This document shows positions 9,970 through 19,538 of a stretch of 64,000 bases of DNA, piece after piece (position 1 is the first letter of the stretch; each line of letters starts with the position of its first letter). The DNA lies in assembly GCA_044507775.1 (NCBI GenBank), contig JBIQIY010000008.1, forward strand, positions 1-64,000, given 5' to 3'. The DNA is from Chryseosolibacter sp044507775 (GTDB taxonomy: Bacteria; Bacteroidota; Bacteroidia; Cytophagales; Cyclobacteriaceae). The position numbers were made by a program, and so were the translations under genes. The notes under the pieces were generated by a model. The model saw nothing but the letters and a program-made list of their open reading frames with translations, had not been told where the DNA came from and did no database searches.

Positions 9970-11142
9970 ATGAACGTCTTTAGAAAACATTCCTTGCTTA
10001 TTGTCGTGTGTTTCATCATCCAGTCGTGTTCAACCGTCTCTCAACAGGATGAAGCTGTTGAAACCGCGAGTGATCAACAACAGGGAAGGGACATTTGGTC
10101 CGAGGAAGAGGCGGACCGATGGTATGAGGCGCAGGGTTGGCTCATCGGCAGCAACTTTAGCCCGAGCACTGCAATCAACCAGTTGGAGATGTGGCAAAAA
10201 GAAACGTTCGACACTGCAACTATTAACCGGGAATTAGGCTGGGCTGCTGAGTTGGGTATGAATGCAATGCGCGTATACCTTCACGACCTTCCGTACGAGA
10301 ATGATCGCGAAGGGTTTCTCCAAAGAATGGACACGTTCCTCAAAATTGCCGACCGGCATGATATCAGGATCATGTTTGTGCTCTTCGACTCTGTTTGGGA
10401 TCCTTTTCCGAAGGCCGGCAAGCAGCGAGAACCCAAACCGCACGTGCACAATTCCGGGTGGGTTCAAAGCCCGGGCATCGAGGCGCTGAAAGACTCTACG
10501 CAATATTCTCGGCTGGAGCGTTTTGTGAAAGGCGTAGTTGGAAAGTTTGCTGACGACGAGCGCGTACTTGCATGGGACGTCTGGAATGAGCCAGATAATA
10601 CCAATGACCGGGCGTATGGCAAAGTTGAGCTGAAAAACAAGGTTGACTATGTTCTGCCATTACTGGAAAAGACGTTTGACTGGGCGCGGTCGGTAAATCC
10701 TTCGCAACCGGTAACATCCGCGGTTTGGAGAGGTGATTGGTCTTCTCACGATGCCATGCCGCCACTGCAGAAAGTTCAGATTGATGAGTCTGACATTATA
10801 ACCTTTCATAACTATGAAGATTCCGCGGACTTTGCCATGCGTATGAAATGGTTGGAACGTTACGAGCGACCCTTAATCTGCACAGAGTACATGGCCCGAC
10901 CGAACGGCAGCACATTCGAGACGATCTTGCCGATCGCGAAAGAGAATAACATCGGCATGTTCAACTGGGGGTTTGTAGATGGCAAGACTCAGACAAAATA
11001 CCCTTGGGATAGCTGGGATGTTCAATATACATCCGAGCCCAAGCTGTGGTTCCATGAAGTGCTGAGGAGGGATGGAACGCCATATCGTGTGGAGGAGGTG
11101 GAACTGATCAAAGAACTTACAGCGGTTGCTGAATATAACTGA
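9970..11142 (+). CDS. GH5-like (cellulase-family) glycoside hydrolase, lipoprotein
   Basis: A TIM-barrel retaining glycosidase of about 390 residues with a lipoprotein-type signal (IVVCFIIQSC, Cys near residue 20). Clan GH-A catalytic residues are visible: the acid/base Glu207 in AWDVWNEPDN and the nucleophile Glu306 in PLICTEYMARP. Other barrel signatures are LGMNAMRVYLHDLP and IRIMFVLFDSVWDP. Activities in this group include endoglucanase, mannanase and related exo-enzymes; the sequence does not fix the substrate. The next gene begins 1 bp after the stop codon, so the two are probably translated together. Confidence 0.85.
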   Translation: MNVFRKHSLLIVVCFIIQSCSTVSQQDEAVETASDQQQGRDIWSEEEADRWYEAQGWLIGSNFSPSTAINQLEMWQKETFDTATINRELGWAAELGMNAMRVYLHDLPYENDREGFLQRMDTFLKIADRHDIRIMFVLFDSVWDPFPKAGKQREPKPHVHNSGWVQSPGIEALKDSTQYSRLERFVKGVVGKFADDERVLAWDVWNEPDNTNDRAYGKVELKNKVDYVLPLLEKTFDWARSVNPSQPVTSAVWRGDWSSHDAMPPLQKVQIDESDIITFHNYEDSADFAMRMKWLERYERPLICTEYMARPNGSTFETILPIAKENNIGMFNWGFVDGKTQTKYPWDSWDVQYTSEPKLWFHEVLRRDGTPYRVEEVELIKELTAVAEYN

Positions 11143-11143
11143 T

Positions 11144-13969
11144 GTGAAAGTGCGTGTGTTTATTGCACTCCTGCAGATAAGCTGCGTTGTCTTCATGCAC
11201 ACGCGGGGGTATAGTCAAGCGCCCATCAACATAAGCAATCCTGTTTTGCCTGGCGTTGCCGACGCAGGCGTGATCCGTTACAACGGAGAATACTACATTG
11301 GAGGTGTTTTCACGAACGGGAGCTTTTACAGGTCCCGGGACCTGGTGAAATGGGAGGGACCGTTTCATGTATTCTCAATGGACAACGATTGGACCACCGG
11401 CCCGTCAGCCGCCGATTCACAGATACATGCTAACGATATCAGTTACATCAATGGAGTGTTTCACCTCTACTGGTCCGTAAATCACTGGGGACGCGATCAG
11501 CATGTTGTGCACATCGGCCACGCGACGGCAACAAATGTGTTGGGACCATACAAGGAGCCAATGAAGAAGACCTGGCTTGACAACCGAATAGACCCAAAGC
11601 TGTTCGTTGACGATGACGGGTCGCTCTATTTATATATGGTGAAGTTCACGGATGGGAACGCTATTTGGGCGCGCCCTATGAAAGATCCGCAGACTTTTTC
11701 CGGGCCGCCGGTCAGCCTGTTCGCCTCTTTGCCGAACACCTGGGAAACCCTGGACAATCGTGTCGCCGAAGGTCCATGGGTAATGAAGTACCGAAACCGG
11801 TATTACATGATGTACAACACCAACCATACGTCTACACGGTGGGGTAACTATATGTTGGGTGTTGCCGAAGCGGATTCACCGCTTGAATTCAACCACGCCA
11901 CCAAGTATTCGTCACCAGTCGTTCAATCGAACCAGATTGAGTTGGATGACCGTTTTGTCGATTTGTTAAAATACGCTGAAGCCTCCCGTGACACTTTTCT
12001 CTACCGCACTAATGCGCCAGCCGGAAACTGGAACGCTCCGGACTTTGATGCGTCACGCTGGCAAAAGGGTCGGGCCGGGTTTGGGTCGACTCCTGTGAAA
12101 AATTCGACAACGCGAACGGTGAAGACTCCCTGGCAAACTCCGGAGATATGGGTGAGAAAATCATTCACGCTGGATAACAAGAAGCGTAACCTGATGCTTC
12201 GTATCCACCATGATGGTGAAACAAAGGTGTATTTGAACGGACACATTTTATATGAGGGCGCTGGCAGGCAATACACGACCTGGAATTTTGATCGAACGGC
12301 GCTTTCACTTTTAAGAGCGGGAAGGAATGTATTGGCGATCCGGAGTAATCGGGGTGAAGGCACAAGCTTCCTTGACGTTTCACTTTTTGATATGCGCGAT
12401 GAAGCAGGCGATGACATTTTGTATTCGCCAGGACAGCCCAACATTTTACGAGGTCCGAATGGGTTTGAATGGTGGCTCATTTATATGGCTAACAAAAATG
12501 CAGACAGAAGGGGTCAATATATAAACAGGATACACTTTTTCAACCGCAAGATGTTCGCTGATGCAGTGACTGCGGCCCATACGCCCGGCAACCATCCGGC
12601 GCCAGCGCAACCAACATTTTTTGACCTGTTCGACGCTGACAATGCAAGCAAATTGAACGTGCGATGGGATCTAAGGAAAGGAACATGGCGGATTACCGAT
12701 GGCGAACTGGTGCAACGAAGCAGTGAAGGAGCGCATGCTATCGTGAAGAGCGCGCCTGCTGCACACTACCTGTTTGAGTCCGGGCTCAGACTGGATACCG
12801 GTTCCTCTGAAGCCGGAGTCTATGCATGGTGGAAAGACGATGACAACTTTGTAAAAGTAGGTCTCAATCAAGAGCAGAAGGCACTGAATTGCTTGGTCAA
12901 GATGAACGGCGAAGGCGAAACATCTTCGTTCATCCTGCCGGAGGATTTTAACTATCAGGCGTACCACAGCATCCGGGTTTTCAAGAATGCTGAAACGTTT
13001 ACCATTGAGCTCGATGACCGGCCCGCGCCCGGGTGTAATGTGATCGTAGCGCGCGGAAGTTCGGCGAAGGGAATACCGGGCTTGTACACGGACGGGGGAA
13101 GCGCGGCGTTCGATGGAGTTATCTGCACGGTTGGATGGGATGAGTTTGACGAAGTTATCACCGGATGGTCATCAGCGCACGACGGTACCGCTTCGAAAGG
13201 TGAGTGGTCTGTATCAAAAGAGGGAATTGTTCAAGCGAGCGCGAAGGGCGAAAGTGAGATATTCAAGGGCGACTTGCTCGATGAATATGAGGTGAGTGTG
13301 CAGTTGACCAACGAAACCGATCGGGGGAGTGTCGGAATTTTTCCAGTCTACATCGATGGAGATAATTATTTGAAGGCGATGTTTGATTTTGATTGCAAAT
13401 CACTTGTTGTTGCCGGAAGAGACAATGGCAGGCCGATTGAGACCTCAGAGGTCTTGCTGGAAAAGAACACCAGTTACTACGCCGACATGAGGTTCACGGA
13501 CTTTATCGAAAAGCATTTCACCTTTGACTACCCCGGCTACATAAATGCGATCAGCCTTAGCAAGAGACCTTTCAACGACCCCGATACTGTGATTGAAAAT
13601 ATTCATGAAAGGTTCAATATTTCGTTTCAGCGGCAAGGGAGGTGGTATCCGCTGGCGGACTGGAAGGAGGCTTCGCCTTTGCATCCCGGTTTTGAGAAGA
13701 TTGAATTTTCTCCCATCAAGGCTGAGGCCCTTAGATTTGTCAATAAGGATCCTGAAGATCATCGATTTTACATCAACAAGATCCGGGTGAACGAGTTGCT
13801 GAAGCAATCTTATAACCTTCGGGTGGTCAAGCGTAAGGATGAAATTATTTTTTTTGTGGATGGTGTCGATGTCCTGAGAATGAATCACACCTTCCCTGCT
13901 TCGCAGGTGGGATTGGCCATGGAGAATGCGATGGGAAGGTTTAATGGGATTACGGTGTTTTCTTTCTAG
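11144..13969 (+). CDS. Large multidomain GH43-like secreted protein
   Basis: About 941 residues if started at GTG 11144, which gives a compact signal peptide (KVRVFIALLQISCVVFM); an in-frame TTG lies at 11126 inside the preceding gene. The N-terminal third is a GH43-type propeller with candidate catalytic residues in VADAGVIRYNGEYY, NRIDPKLFVDDDG and VAEGPWVMKY. A beta-sandwich like those in beta-galactosidases follows (WVRKSFTLDN, RIHHDGETKVYLNGH), then two LamG- or DUF1961-like carbohydrate-binding regions (one starting FFDLFDADNASKLNVRW). It probably trims the same glycan as its neighbours. It is far longer than a single-domain GH43. Confidence 0.75.
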   Translation: MKVRVFIALLQISCVVFMHTRGYSQAPINISNPVLPGVADAGVIRYNGEYYIGGVFTNGSFYRSRDLVKWEGPFHVFSMDNDWTTGPSAADSQIHANDISYINGVFHLYWSVNHWGRDQHVVHIGHATATNVLGPYKEPMKKTWLDNRIDPKLFVDDDGSLYLYMVKFTDGNAIWARPMKDPQTFSGPPVSLFASLPNTWETLDNRVAEGPWVMKYRNRYYMMYNTNHTSTRWGNYMLGVAEADSPLEFNHATKYSSPVVQSNQIELDDRFVDLLKYAEASRDTFLYRTNAPAGNWNAPDFDASRWQKGRAGFGSTPVKNSTTRTVKTPWQTPEIWVRKSFTLDNKKRNLMLRIHHDGETKVYLNGHILYEGAGRQYTTWNFDRTALSLLRAGRNVLAIRSNRGEGTSFLDVSLFDMRDEAGDDILYSPGQPNILRGPNGFEWWLIYMANKNADRRGQYINRIHFFNRKMFADAVTAAHTPGNHPAPAQPTFFDLFDADNASKLNVRWDLRKGTWRITDGELVQRSSEGAHAIVKSAPAAHYLFESGLRLDTGSSEAGVYAWWKDDDNFVKVGLNQEQKALNCLVKMNGEGETSSFILPEDFNYQAYHSIRVFKNAETFTIELDDRPAPGCNVIVARGSSAKGIPGLYTDGGSAAFDGVICTVGWDEFDEVITGWSSAHDGTASKGEWSVSKEGIVQASAKGESEIFKGDLLDEYEVSVQLTNETDRGSVGIFPVYIDGDNYLKAMFDFDCKSLVVAGRDNGRPIETSEVLLEKNTSYYADMRFTDFIEKHFTFDYPGYINAISLSKRPFNDPDTVIENIHERFNISFQRQGRWYPLADWKEASPLHPGFEKIEFSPIKAEALRFVNKDPEDHRFYINKIRVNELLKQSYNLRVVKRKDEIIFFVDGVDVLRMNHTFPASQVGLAMENAMGRFNGITVFSF

Positions 13970-14078
13970 GGGCCTCTCCCTAGCGGGCGACAGAAGGGCT
14001 GCTTGCGCTCGCGGGAGATCCGGCGCCCTCATCCATCGCACAAACCCACCTCGCGGCTCAGGACAGGCGGGTTCATTC

Positions 14079-14390
14079 CTAGCCCCCAGCAATCGCCCCC
14101 AAGACAATGAGGGGCTCTTCACCGCTTACAACTTTGTCGGGTAAAGCGTCATCGGGTGACTCATGGGAGAGATCTTCTCCACACGCATAGAAGCGCAGAT
14201 AGGCACGGCGTTGTTTTGTCACGTGGTCGCGGATTGTTCCCTTTAGCATTGGAAACTTTTCTTCAAGTGCATCGAGGACCGACCGCAGGGTGATCGTTCC
14301 CGGAACATCAATTTTCACTTCACTACCGACGCGTGCAAGGTTCCGCAAATGGTACGGAAGCTTAACGCGGATCGCCACTGTTGATATCAT
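14079..14390 (-). CDS. MoaD/ThiS-like ubiquitin-fold protein ending in Gly-Gly
   Basis: A 103-residue beta-grasp protein starting at MISTVAIRVKLPYHLRNLA. It shows the MoaD/ThiS layout: an opening strand, the TLRSVLDALEEKFP helix region, an acidic surface, and the diagnostic C-terminal tail VLGAIAGG. The free Gly-Gly carboxylate is the site where this superfamily is adenylated and thiolated, or in some cases conjugated to proteins. No molybdopterin or thiamine gene is nearby. It lies 66 bp downstream of the propeller gene in the same direction, which suggests an operon. The upstream in-frame start at 14447 would add a 19-residue extension that looks unlikely. Confidence 0.8.
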   Translation of the reverse strand: MISTVAIRVKLPYHLRNLARVGSEVKIDVPGTITLRSVLDALEEKFPMLKGTIRDHVTKQRRAYLRFYACGEDLSHESPDDALPDKVVSGEEPLIVLGAIAGG

Positions 14391-14456
14391 AGTCGATTTT
14401 GCCAAAGTCAAAATACAAAGAAAACCTCGGGACAAAGCTGGACGCAAGTCATATTC

Positions 14457-15644
14457 CTAATGTAAGGATTGAACTTCTACCGAGAGAACTGCAGGAAGGT
14501 CGCGTACAATAGGCATCCAGTTGTCACCAGCGTCAGATGAGACATAAACTTGTCCGCCGGACGTGCCAAAGTAAACACCGCAGGGATCGAGTGTATCGAC
14601 CGCCATTGCATCGCGCAGCACGTTGACGTAGCAATTGCTCTGCGGCAATCCCTTCGTAAGCGCTTCCCACTCATTTCCTCCCGAGCGGCTCCTGTACACC
14701 CGCAATTTTCCATCCGGGGGATAGTGCTCGGAATCACTTTTGATCGGCACGACGTAGATTGTTTCCGGCTCGTGTGCGTGTACGTCGATGACGAAGCCAA
14801 AGTCGGAGGGAAGGTTTCCGCTGACTTCGCGCCATGAGTCGCCGCCGTCGTCGCTGCGCATCACGTCCCAGTGTTTTTGCATGAACAGAACTTCAGGGCG
14901 CGAGGGGTGCAGGGCAATGCGGTGGACGCAATGGCCCACTTCTGCGTTAGCGTCGGGAATGTATTCAGAGTGCAGTCCGCGGTTGATGGGCTTCCATGTT
15001 TTGCCACCGTCGTCCGTGCGGAAGGCTCCTGCAGCGGAGATGGCGATGAACATGCGATGTTGATTCTTCGGATCGATGAGTATGGTATGCAGACACATTC
15101 CTCCCGCACCGGGCGACCATTGCGGTCCCGTCACGTGACCGCGCAATCCGGAGAGTTCCTGCCAGGATTGTCCGCCGTCCGTTGAGCGGAATAATGCAGC
15201 GTCTTCCGCCCCGGCGTAAACGACGTCCGGATCTGTCAGCGATGGCTCGAGGTGCCACACGCGCTTGAAGGCCCAGGGGTGTTGCGTTCCATCATACCAC
15301 TGGTGCGTGGTGAGGGGTTTCCCTGTTTCGGCAGACGTATCATAGACGAACTTGTTGCTCTCGCCCATTGGCATTCCTTCCGGTGTTTTGGCTGCTTCAC
15401 CGTCGGGAGTTCCGGGTGGATGCCATGTCTTACCGCCGTCGTCTGAGCGCTGAATGACTTGTCCGAACCAGCTGCTGGTTTGAGATGCGTAGATCCTGTT
15501 GGGATCGACTGGTGATCCTTTCATGTGATAGATCTCCCAGCCGCCGAAGTGCGGTCCGCTGACGTCCCACTTTTGGCGTTTGCCATCGGACGTCAGGATA
15601 AATGCGCCTTTGCGCGTGCCGACTAATACGCGTACTGCAGTCAT
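14457..15644 (-). CDS. Asp-box (BNR) beta-propeller protein, sialidase-like fold
   Basis: A 395-residue protein without a signal peptide, so probably cytoplasmic. At least six Asp-box motifs (S/T-x-D-x-G-x-x-W) are spaced along it: SDDGGKTW, STDGGQSW, TDDGGKTW, SDDGGDSW, a degenerate SRSGGNEW, and SSDAGDNW. These mark propeller blades as in sialidases and VPS10-like proteins, but sialidase catalytic residues are not evident, so the automatic label exo-alpha-sialidase would be risky. It is the upstream partner of the MoaD-like gene. Its function is unknown. Confidence 0.8.
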   Translation of the reverse strand: MTAVRVLVGTRKGAFILTSDGKRQKWDVSGPHFGGWEIYHMKGSPVDPNRIYASQTSSWFGQVIQRSDDGGKTWHPPGTPDGEAAKTPEGMPMGESNKFVYDTSAETGKPLTTHQWYDGTQHPWAFKRVWHLEPSLTDPDVVYAGAEDAALFRSTDGGQSWQELSGLRGHVTGPQWSPGAGGMCLHTILIDPKNQHRMFIAISAAGAFRTDDGGKTWKPINRGLHSEYIPDANAEVGHCVHRIALHPSRPEVLFMQKHWDVMRSDDGGDSWREVSGNLPSDFGFVIDVHAHEPETIYVVPIKSDSEHYPPDGKLRVYRSRSGGNEWEALTKGLPQSNCYVNVLRDAMAVDTLDPCGVYFGTSGGQVYVSSDAGDNWMPIVRDLPAVLSVEVQSLH

Positions 15645-15738
15645 AGGGGTTGGTATTTAGCTCATGATTTGTTTATCACTTCGCGCTCGCTTTTGCGAGG
15701 GGATGAAAGTTAGATATAAGGGGATTAGAATGCAAGAA

Positions 15739-15802
15739 TGGTTGAGTGGTTGAAAGGTTGAGGTGGTTGAAAGGTCGAGGTGGTTGAAAAGGTTGAGATG
15801 GT
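15739..15802. repeat. GGTTGAAAGG tandem tract
   Basis: Four to five degenerate copies of GGTTGAAAGGTTGAGGT lie upstream of the small membrane-protein gene. Similar tracts occur at about 16390-16425, just after that gene, and at 28856-28890, where they form the end of the GyrI-like reading frame. Confidence 0.65.
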
Positions 15803-15869
15803 GTTGGTAGGCATGGCATTCGGGAAAATATTTTGCTAAATTGTCGCGACCAAAGATCCTCTATTCCCG

Positions 15870-16397
15870 ATGAAGAAGCGTTTCATTTTTGCGATCGCCG
15901 TGGCGGTGGTTCTTGCAATTGCTGTTGTGTTGGTCATCCTGGATTCAGTTTTGTCTTCTTTTGCATCTGGCGTCCTGGGAGCGGTCCAGGGGGTTGGGCT
16001 TTTTGACATGTTGGTAACCGGTACATTTATTACTACTCGTTATTTCAAGCTTGCGCTTGTACTGGTTGCAATCCTGGTGATCGGCCTTATACTGGACATG
16101 ATGGCTTTGTCTTTCGCCGATGTCATCCTGCTACTCTCATTCGGCGGGCTTTTGACAACCTACTTCATTTATTTTTTGCGGAAGAAGCCCAAGACTCTTC
16201 TTGATGTGATGAAGCTCTTAAGTTTACTGGTTTACCTTCCACTACCGCTTTACTTTTTTCAGCCCCTCTCAGCGGAAACAAAAGACGTTGCGATACTACT
16301 TGGTCAGACGGTGTTTGCTGTGACACTCGTGTTGTACTTGTTTGTGGGTGAGCGAAAGAATGCGTGGATTTTTGGAACGGTGAATGAGAAAGGTTGA
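15870..16397 (+). CDS. Hypothetical inner-membrane protein
   Basis: A 175-residue protein with about five hydrophobic segments: FIFAIAVAVVLAIAVVLVIL, a second near residues 60-77, FADVILLLSFGGLLTTYFIY, LLSLLVYLPLPLYFF and VAILLGQTVFAVTLVLYLFV. A basic loop (RKKPKT) lies in the middle. No family is recognised. It stands alone between two leftward genes. The reading frame ends inside the start of a GGTTGAAAGG tract, so the last few residues may have been altered by the repeat. Confidence 0.6.
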   Translation: MKKRFIFAIAVAVVLAIAVVLVILDSVLSSFASGVLGAVQGVGLFDMLVTGTFITTRYFKLALVLVAILVIGLILDMMALSFADVILLLSFGGLLTTYFIYFLRKKPKTLLDVMKLLSLLVYLPLPLYFFQPLSAETKDVAILLGQTVFAVTLVLYLFVGERKNAWIFGTVNEKG

Positions 16398-16435
16398 AAG
16401 GTTGAATGGTTGGAGAGGTTGGAAGTCAAATAAAG

Positions 16436-16625
16436 GCTCATATCGGCCAGTAGTCCTCACGTTAGGGGGTCCTTCGCCTTCCCTCGCGCAAACCCAACGC
16501 TGGCTCAGGATGACGGTTTATGGGGAGGGGGTCCTTCGCCATCCTGCGCGCAAATCCATGCTTGGCTCAGGATGACGGTTGGGGGGAGAAAGAGCAACTC
16601 CTTGCTGGGCTCAGGATGACGGTTG
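16436..16625. repeat. GGCTCAGGATGACGG hairpin repeat cluster
   Basis: Three copies of the segment GGCTCAGGATGACGGTT occur at intervals of roughly 45-65 bp. Two are preceded by GGGGGTCCTTCGCC and a CGCGCAAA tract. In the middle copy CATCCTG pairs with CAGGATG as a hairpin. The cluster sits between convergent genes and resembles a REP-type intergenic repeat. Confidence 0.65.
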
Positions 16626-19028
16626 TTACTCTTGCCGTAGACTATTAACCGGATTCGTTCTGATAGCCTTGATCGTTCGGTAACTGATCGTCAGGAGCGC
16701 GACGAGAAGGGCAGCGGCGCCGGCCAGGAGGAATATCCAGGCTTGTAAGGAAATGCGGTACTCGAATGCTTGCAGCCATTGGTGCATGGTATACCACGCA
16801 ATTGGGGACGCAATTACTAACGCAAGGGCTACTTGCTGCGCGACGGTGGAGGAGAGGAGCATGAACAGGTTCACCCCGCTTGCGCCCAGGACTTTCCGGA
16901 TGCCCAGTTCTTTTGTGCGCCGTTGGATGTTATAGGTGGCTAATCCAAAGAGTCCGAGGCATGCGACGAGAATACTTAAGGCGCCGCCCATGCGGAAGAT
17001 CATCCCAGCCCGGTTCGCGGCGGCGTAAAACGACTCGAGCTGTGCATCCAGAAAGTGATACTCGATCGGTGTGCGCTGATCAAATTGCTCGTGGACGTGG
17101 GTGATGGCAGGGATTAACGCTTCCAAATTTCCGGAGATCTTTAAATTGAAGTAATCGATCGATTGGAAAGGATTGTTCCAGGCGCCGATGACAATGGGTC
17201 CGATTTTTTGATGCAAGGACTGGAAGTTGAAATCTTCGAGCACGCCAATCACTGTCGCGTCGACCGCATCGTTCCCGGATGATAGCCGCAACGTGGCCCC
17301 AACCGGTTCGCTAAGGCCAAGCGCTTGTACGGCGGCCTCGTTTAACAACACATTGGTTGAATCGTTCAACTCTGGCGCGAAGTAGCGGCCTTGATTTAGC
17401 TTCAACTTGTAAGTTGCAAGCATGTCTTCGTCAAATCCCATGAAATACGTCTTGGTGGAATCTGGAATACCAGCGGAGGATGAGGGGCTGTTGCAGTAGA
17501 GCTCTGTAATATTTTTCCATTCGCCGGGAACGCGCGAGGAGACTGCGACGTGCTCCACGCCCGGGATACGCGCGTATTCATTCTTGATGGCCCGGAACTG
17601 TTGCCGGACGTCTCCACTGTTGATGTCGATGACCATCAAACGGTCTTTGTCAAACCCGAGATCTTTTGTATGGATAAAGTTCAACTGCCGGCCGATCTCC
17701 AGCGTGGAGACGATCATTACGATGGTGATCACAAACTGGAATACGACGAGGGCTTTCCGCAGTCCTGCTGTCGACGTACCGGTGTCGATGCCGCGCAACG
17801 ATCGGACGGGCTTCAGCCGGGCAAGATAAAAAGCAGGATAGCTGCCGGACACAATTCCGATGACGAGACTGATTCCCGCAAGGGCAGGTAGAAAATCCAT
17901 TAGGGTGCGGGGCGTGATATCAAAAGGTTTGCCGGTGATGGTGTTGAAATAGGGAAATGCCAGGTCCATTACAAAAATGGCGATGATGGATGACGCAAAT
18001 GTGATTAGCAGAGACTCTGTGAGGAACTGAGCGACCAGCTGTCCGCGACGGGCCCCCGCCACTTTCCTGACTCCAACCTCTCTGGACCTTACCATCGCTT
18101 TCGATGTCGCCAGGTTAATGTAGTTCATGCAGGCGATCAGCAAGAGGAATATTCCCATCGAGGAAAAGATGTAGATGTAGGAGAGCTGGCCATGCGACGA
18201 TTCCGTACCTGCTTCAATACCTTCCGAGTGAAGATAGATGTCTTCCATCGGTTGAAAATCGATGTCGATTACGCCGTTGAAACGCGCGAGTTCCTGGTCG
18301 CGGAACGCCGGCATTTTGGATCGTAATGAATTGATATCATCCGCATCGCGCAGGACGAGATAAGTAAAGGCGCCAAATTCATCCCAGCTTTCGAGATATT
18401 TCTGCCATCGGTCACTGGGGACTACTTCTGAAAAGAGGAGGTCGAACTGGAGGTGTGAGTTGTCGGGCAGATCTTTGATCACGCCGGTGACGGTGACCGC
18501 CCCGAAGCTCGTCTTTTCGATCATCTCGCCAACCGCGGGCATCCTTCCGAAGTATCTTTTTGCCGCGGACTCCGTCAAGACGACGGAGTGGGGTTCCTTT
18601 AATGCCGTTGTTTTGTCGCCTTCAATGAATTCAAAGTCAAAGACCGAGAAGAAGTTTGCGTCTGTGGTAAACCAGTTGCGCTCCTGGAAGTTGTGGCCAT
18701 TCAATTCGAATACCACCTGTCCGACAAAGCGGTGCAGTCGCACCATATCGACCGCTTCCGGAAACTTGCTTACAACGGCAGGTCCCAATGCCGGCGTCGT
18801 AATACCGTATCGCCGCACATCCTGGGGGTCGCGCTTGTCGATTGTCAGTACACGGAAGATCCGCTCGGACTTGGTGTGAAAGCGATCGTACGATAACTCA
18901 TGCTGGACATAGATATACAGCATGCAGCTGAAGGCGATTCCGGTGACCAGTCCGATCATGTTGATCAGCAGGTAGCCTTTGTTTCGAGAGAACGTCCGGA
19001 TGGCGATTTTGAGGAGGTGTGGGATCAT
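16626..19028 (-). CDS. MacB/FtsX-like ABC transporter permease
   Basis: An 800-residue paralogue of the permease at 401-2827 with the same duplicated layout: N-terminal membrane segment (GYLLINMIGLVTGIAFSCML), periplasmic domain, FtsX block with SREVGVRKVAGARRG, a second half opened by LRKALVVFQFVITIVMIVST, and a final FtsX block with TKELGIRKVLGAS. No ATP-binding partner is adjacent. Overall similarity to the other two permeases in the window is limited outside these motifs, so they look like old paralogues. Confidence 0.9.
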   Translation of the reverse strand: MIPHLLKIAIRTFSRNKGYLLINMIGLVTGIAFSCMLYIYVQHELSYDRFHTKSERIFRVLTIDKRDPQDVRRYGITTPALGPAVVSKFPEAVDMVRLHRFVGQVVFELNGHNFQERNWFTTDANFFSVFDFEFIEGDKTTALKEPHSVVLTESAAKRYFGRMPAVGEMIEKTSFGAVTVTGVIKDLPDNSHLQFDLLFSEVVPSDRWQKYLESWDEFGAFTYLVLRDADDINSLRSKMPAFRDQELARFNGVIDIDFQPMEDIYLHSEGIEAGTESSHGQLSYIYIFSSMGIFLLLIACMNYINLATSKAMVRSREVGVRKVAGARRGQLVAQFLTESLLITFASSIIAIFVMDLAFPYFNTITGKPFDITPRTLMDFLPALAGISLVIGIVSGSYPAFYLARLKPVRSLRGIDTGTSTAGLRKALVVFQFVITIVMIVSTLEIGRQLNFIHTKDLGFDKDRLMVIDINSGDVRQQFRAIKNEYARIPGVEHVAVSSRVPGEWKNITELYCNSPSSSAGIPDSTKTYFMGFDEDMLATYKLKLNQGRYFAPELNDSTNVLLNEAAVQALGLSEPVGATLRLSSGNDAVDATVIGVLEDFNFQSLHQKIGPIVIGAWNNPFQSIDYFNLKISGNLEALIPAITHVHEQFDQRTPIEYHFLDAQLESFYAAANRAGMIFRMGGALSILVACLGLFGLATYNIQRRTKELGIRKVLGASGVNLFMLLSSTVAQQVALALVIASPIAWYTMHQWLQAFEYRISLQAWIFLLAGAAALLVALLTISYRTIKAIRTNPVNSLRQE

Positions 19029-19090
19029 GGGGGTGGTTTTGGGTTCTTATATATACGGAATTGGAGGGAAAAGGTCAATTTGAATGGTTG

Positions 19091-19518
19091 CACCACCCCG
19101 GATTGTCCTGCGGACAATCTGCCCCTCCTCGGAGAGGAGGGGACCCGCTTCGTAGCTGAGTTTAGTGCTTGCAGCACCGGGCCATCCTTCGTCGCTGGAT
19201 CGGGGCTGGGAATAAGTGCTTACTTTTTTCTTTGCTGGCACAACAATAAGGTTCGGAAACGACAAGCAGGTCCACTGTATAATTATGAAGTTCGGAAAAG
19301 ATGCCCAGATGCGGATGTAAGTACCTCCGAATCCATAAAGTTCTGAGAAGTCGAGCAGATAAGATGTAGAATGATCCAAGCTATGAAGTGCGGAAAAGAT
19401 GAGCAGATGCAGATGTAGATGCCTCCGAGACTATGAAGTTCTGGGAAGCCGAGCAGATAAGAGGGTCCCCTCCTTTCCGAGGAGGGGCAGCTCGTCCGCA
19501 GGACGAGCCGGGGTGGTG
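19091..19518. repeat. Hairpin-ended intergenic element, copy A
   Basis: A complete copy. The left end CACCACCCC is followed by hairpin 1 (ATTGTCC-TGC-GGACAAT) and hairpin 2 (CCCCTCCTC-GGA-GAGGAGGGG). The right end is the inverse arrangement, closing with GGGGTGGTGCA at 19518-19520. The interior carries repeats around ATGAAGTTCGGAAAAGA. Short open frames in it are spurious. It lies between two leftward genes. Confidence 0.9.
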
Positions 19519-19538
19519 CAGGCACGTACAAACTATTT

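Noticed and set aside
14457..15644. Calling the Asp-box protein a sialidase
   Set aside because: Asp-boxes define the fold only; the Arg triad and catalytic residues of sialidases were not found, and there is no signal peptide.
19047..19531. Short open frames with PPRLVLRTSCPSSE or TTPDCPADNLPLLGEEG type peptides
   Set aside because: They are translations of the hairpin elements in different frames and recur with every copy.
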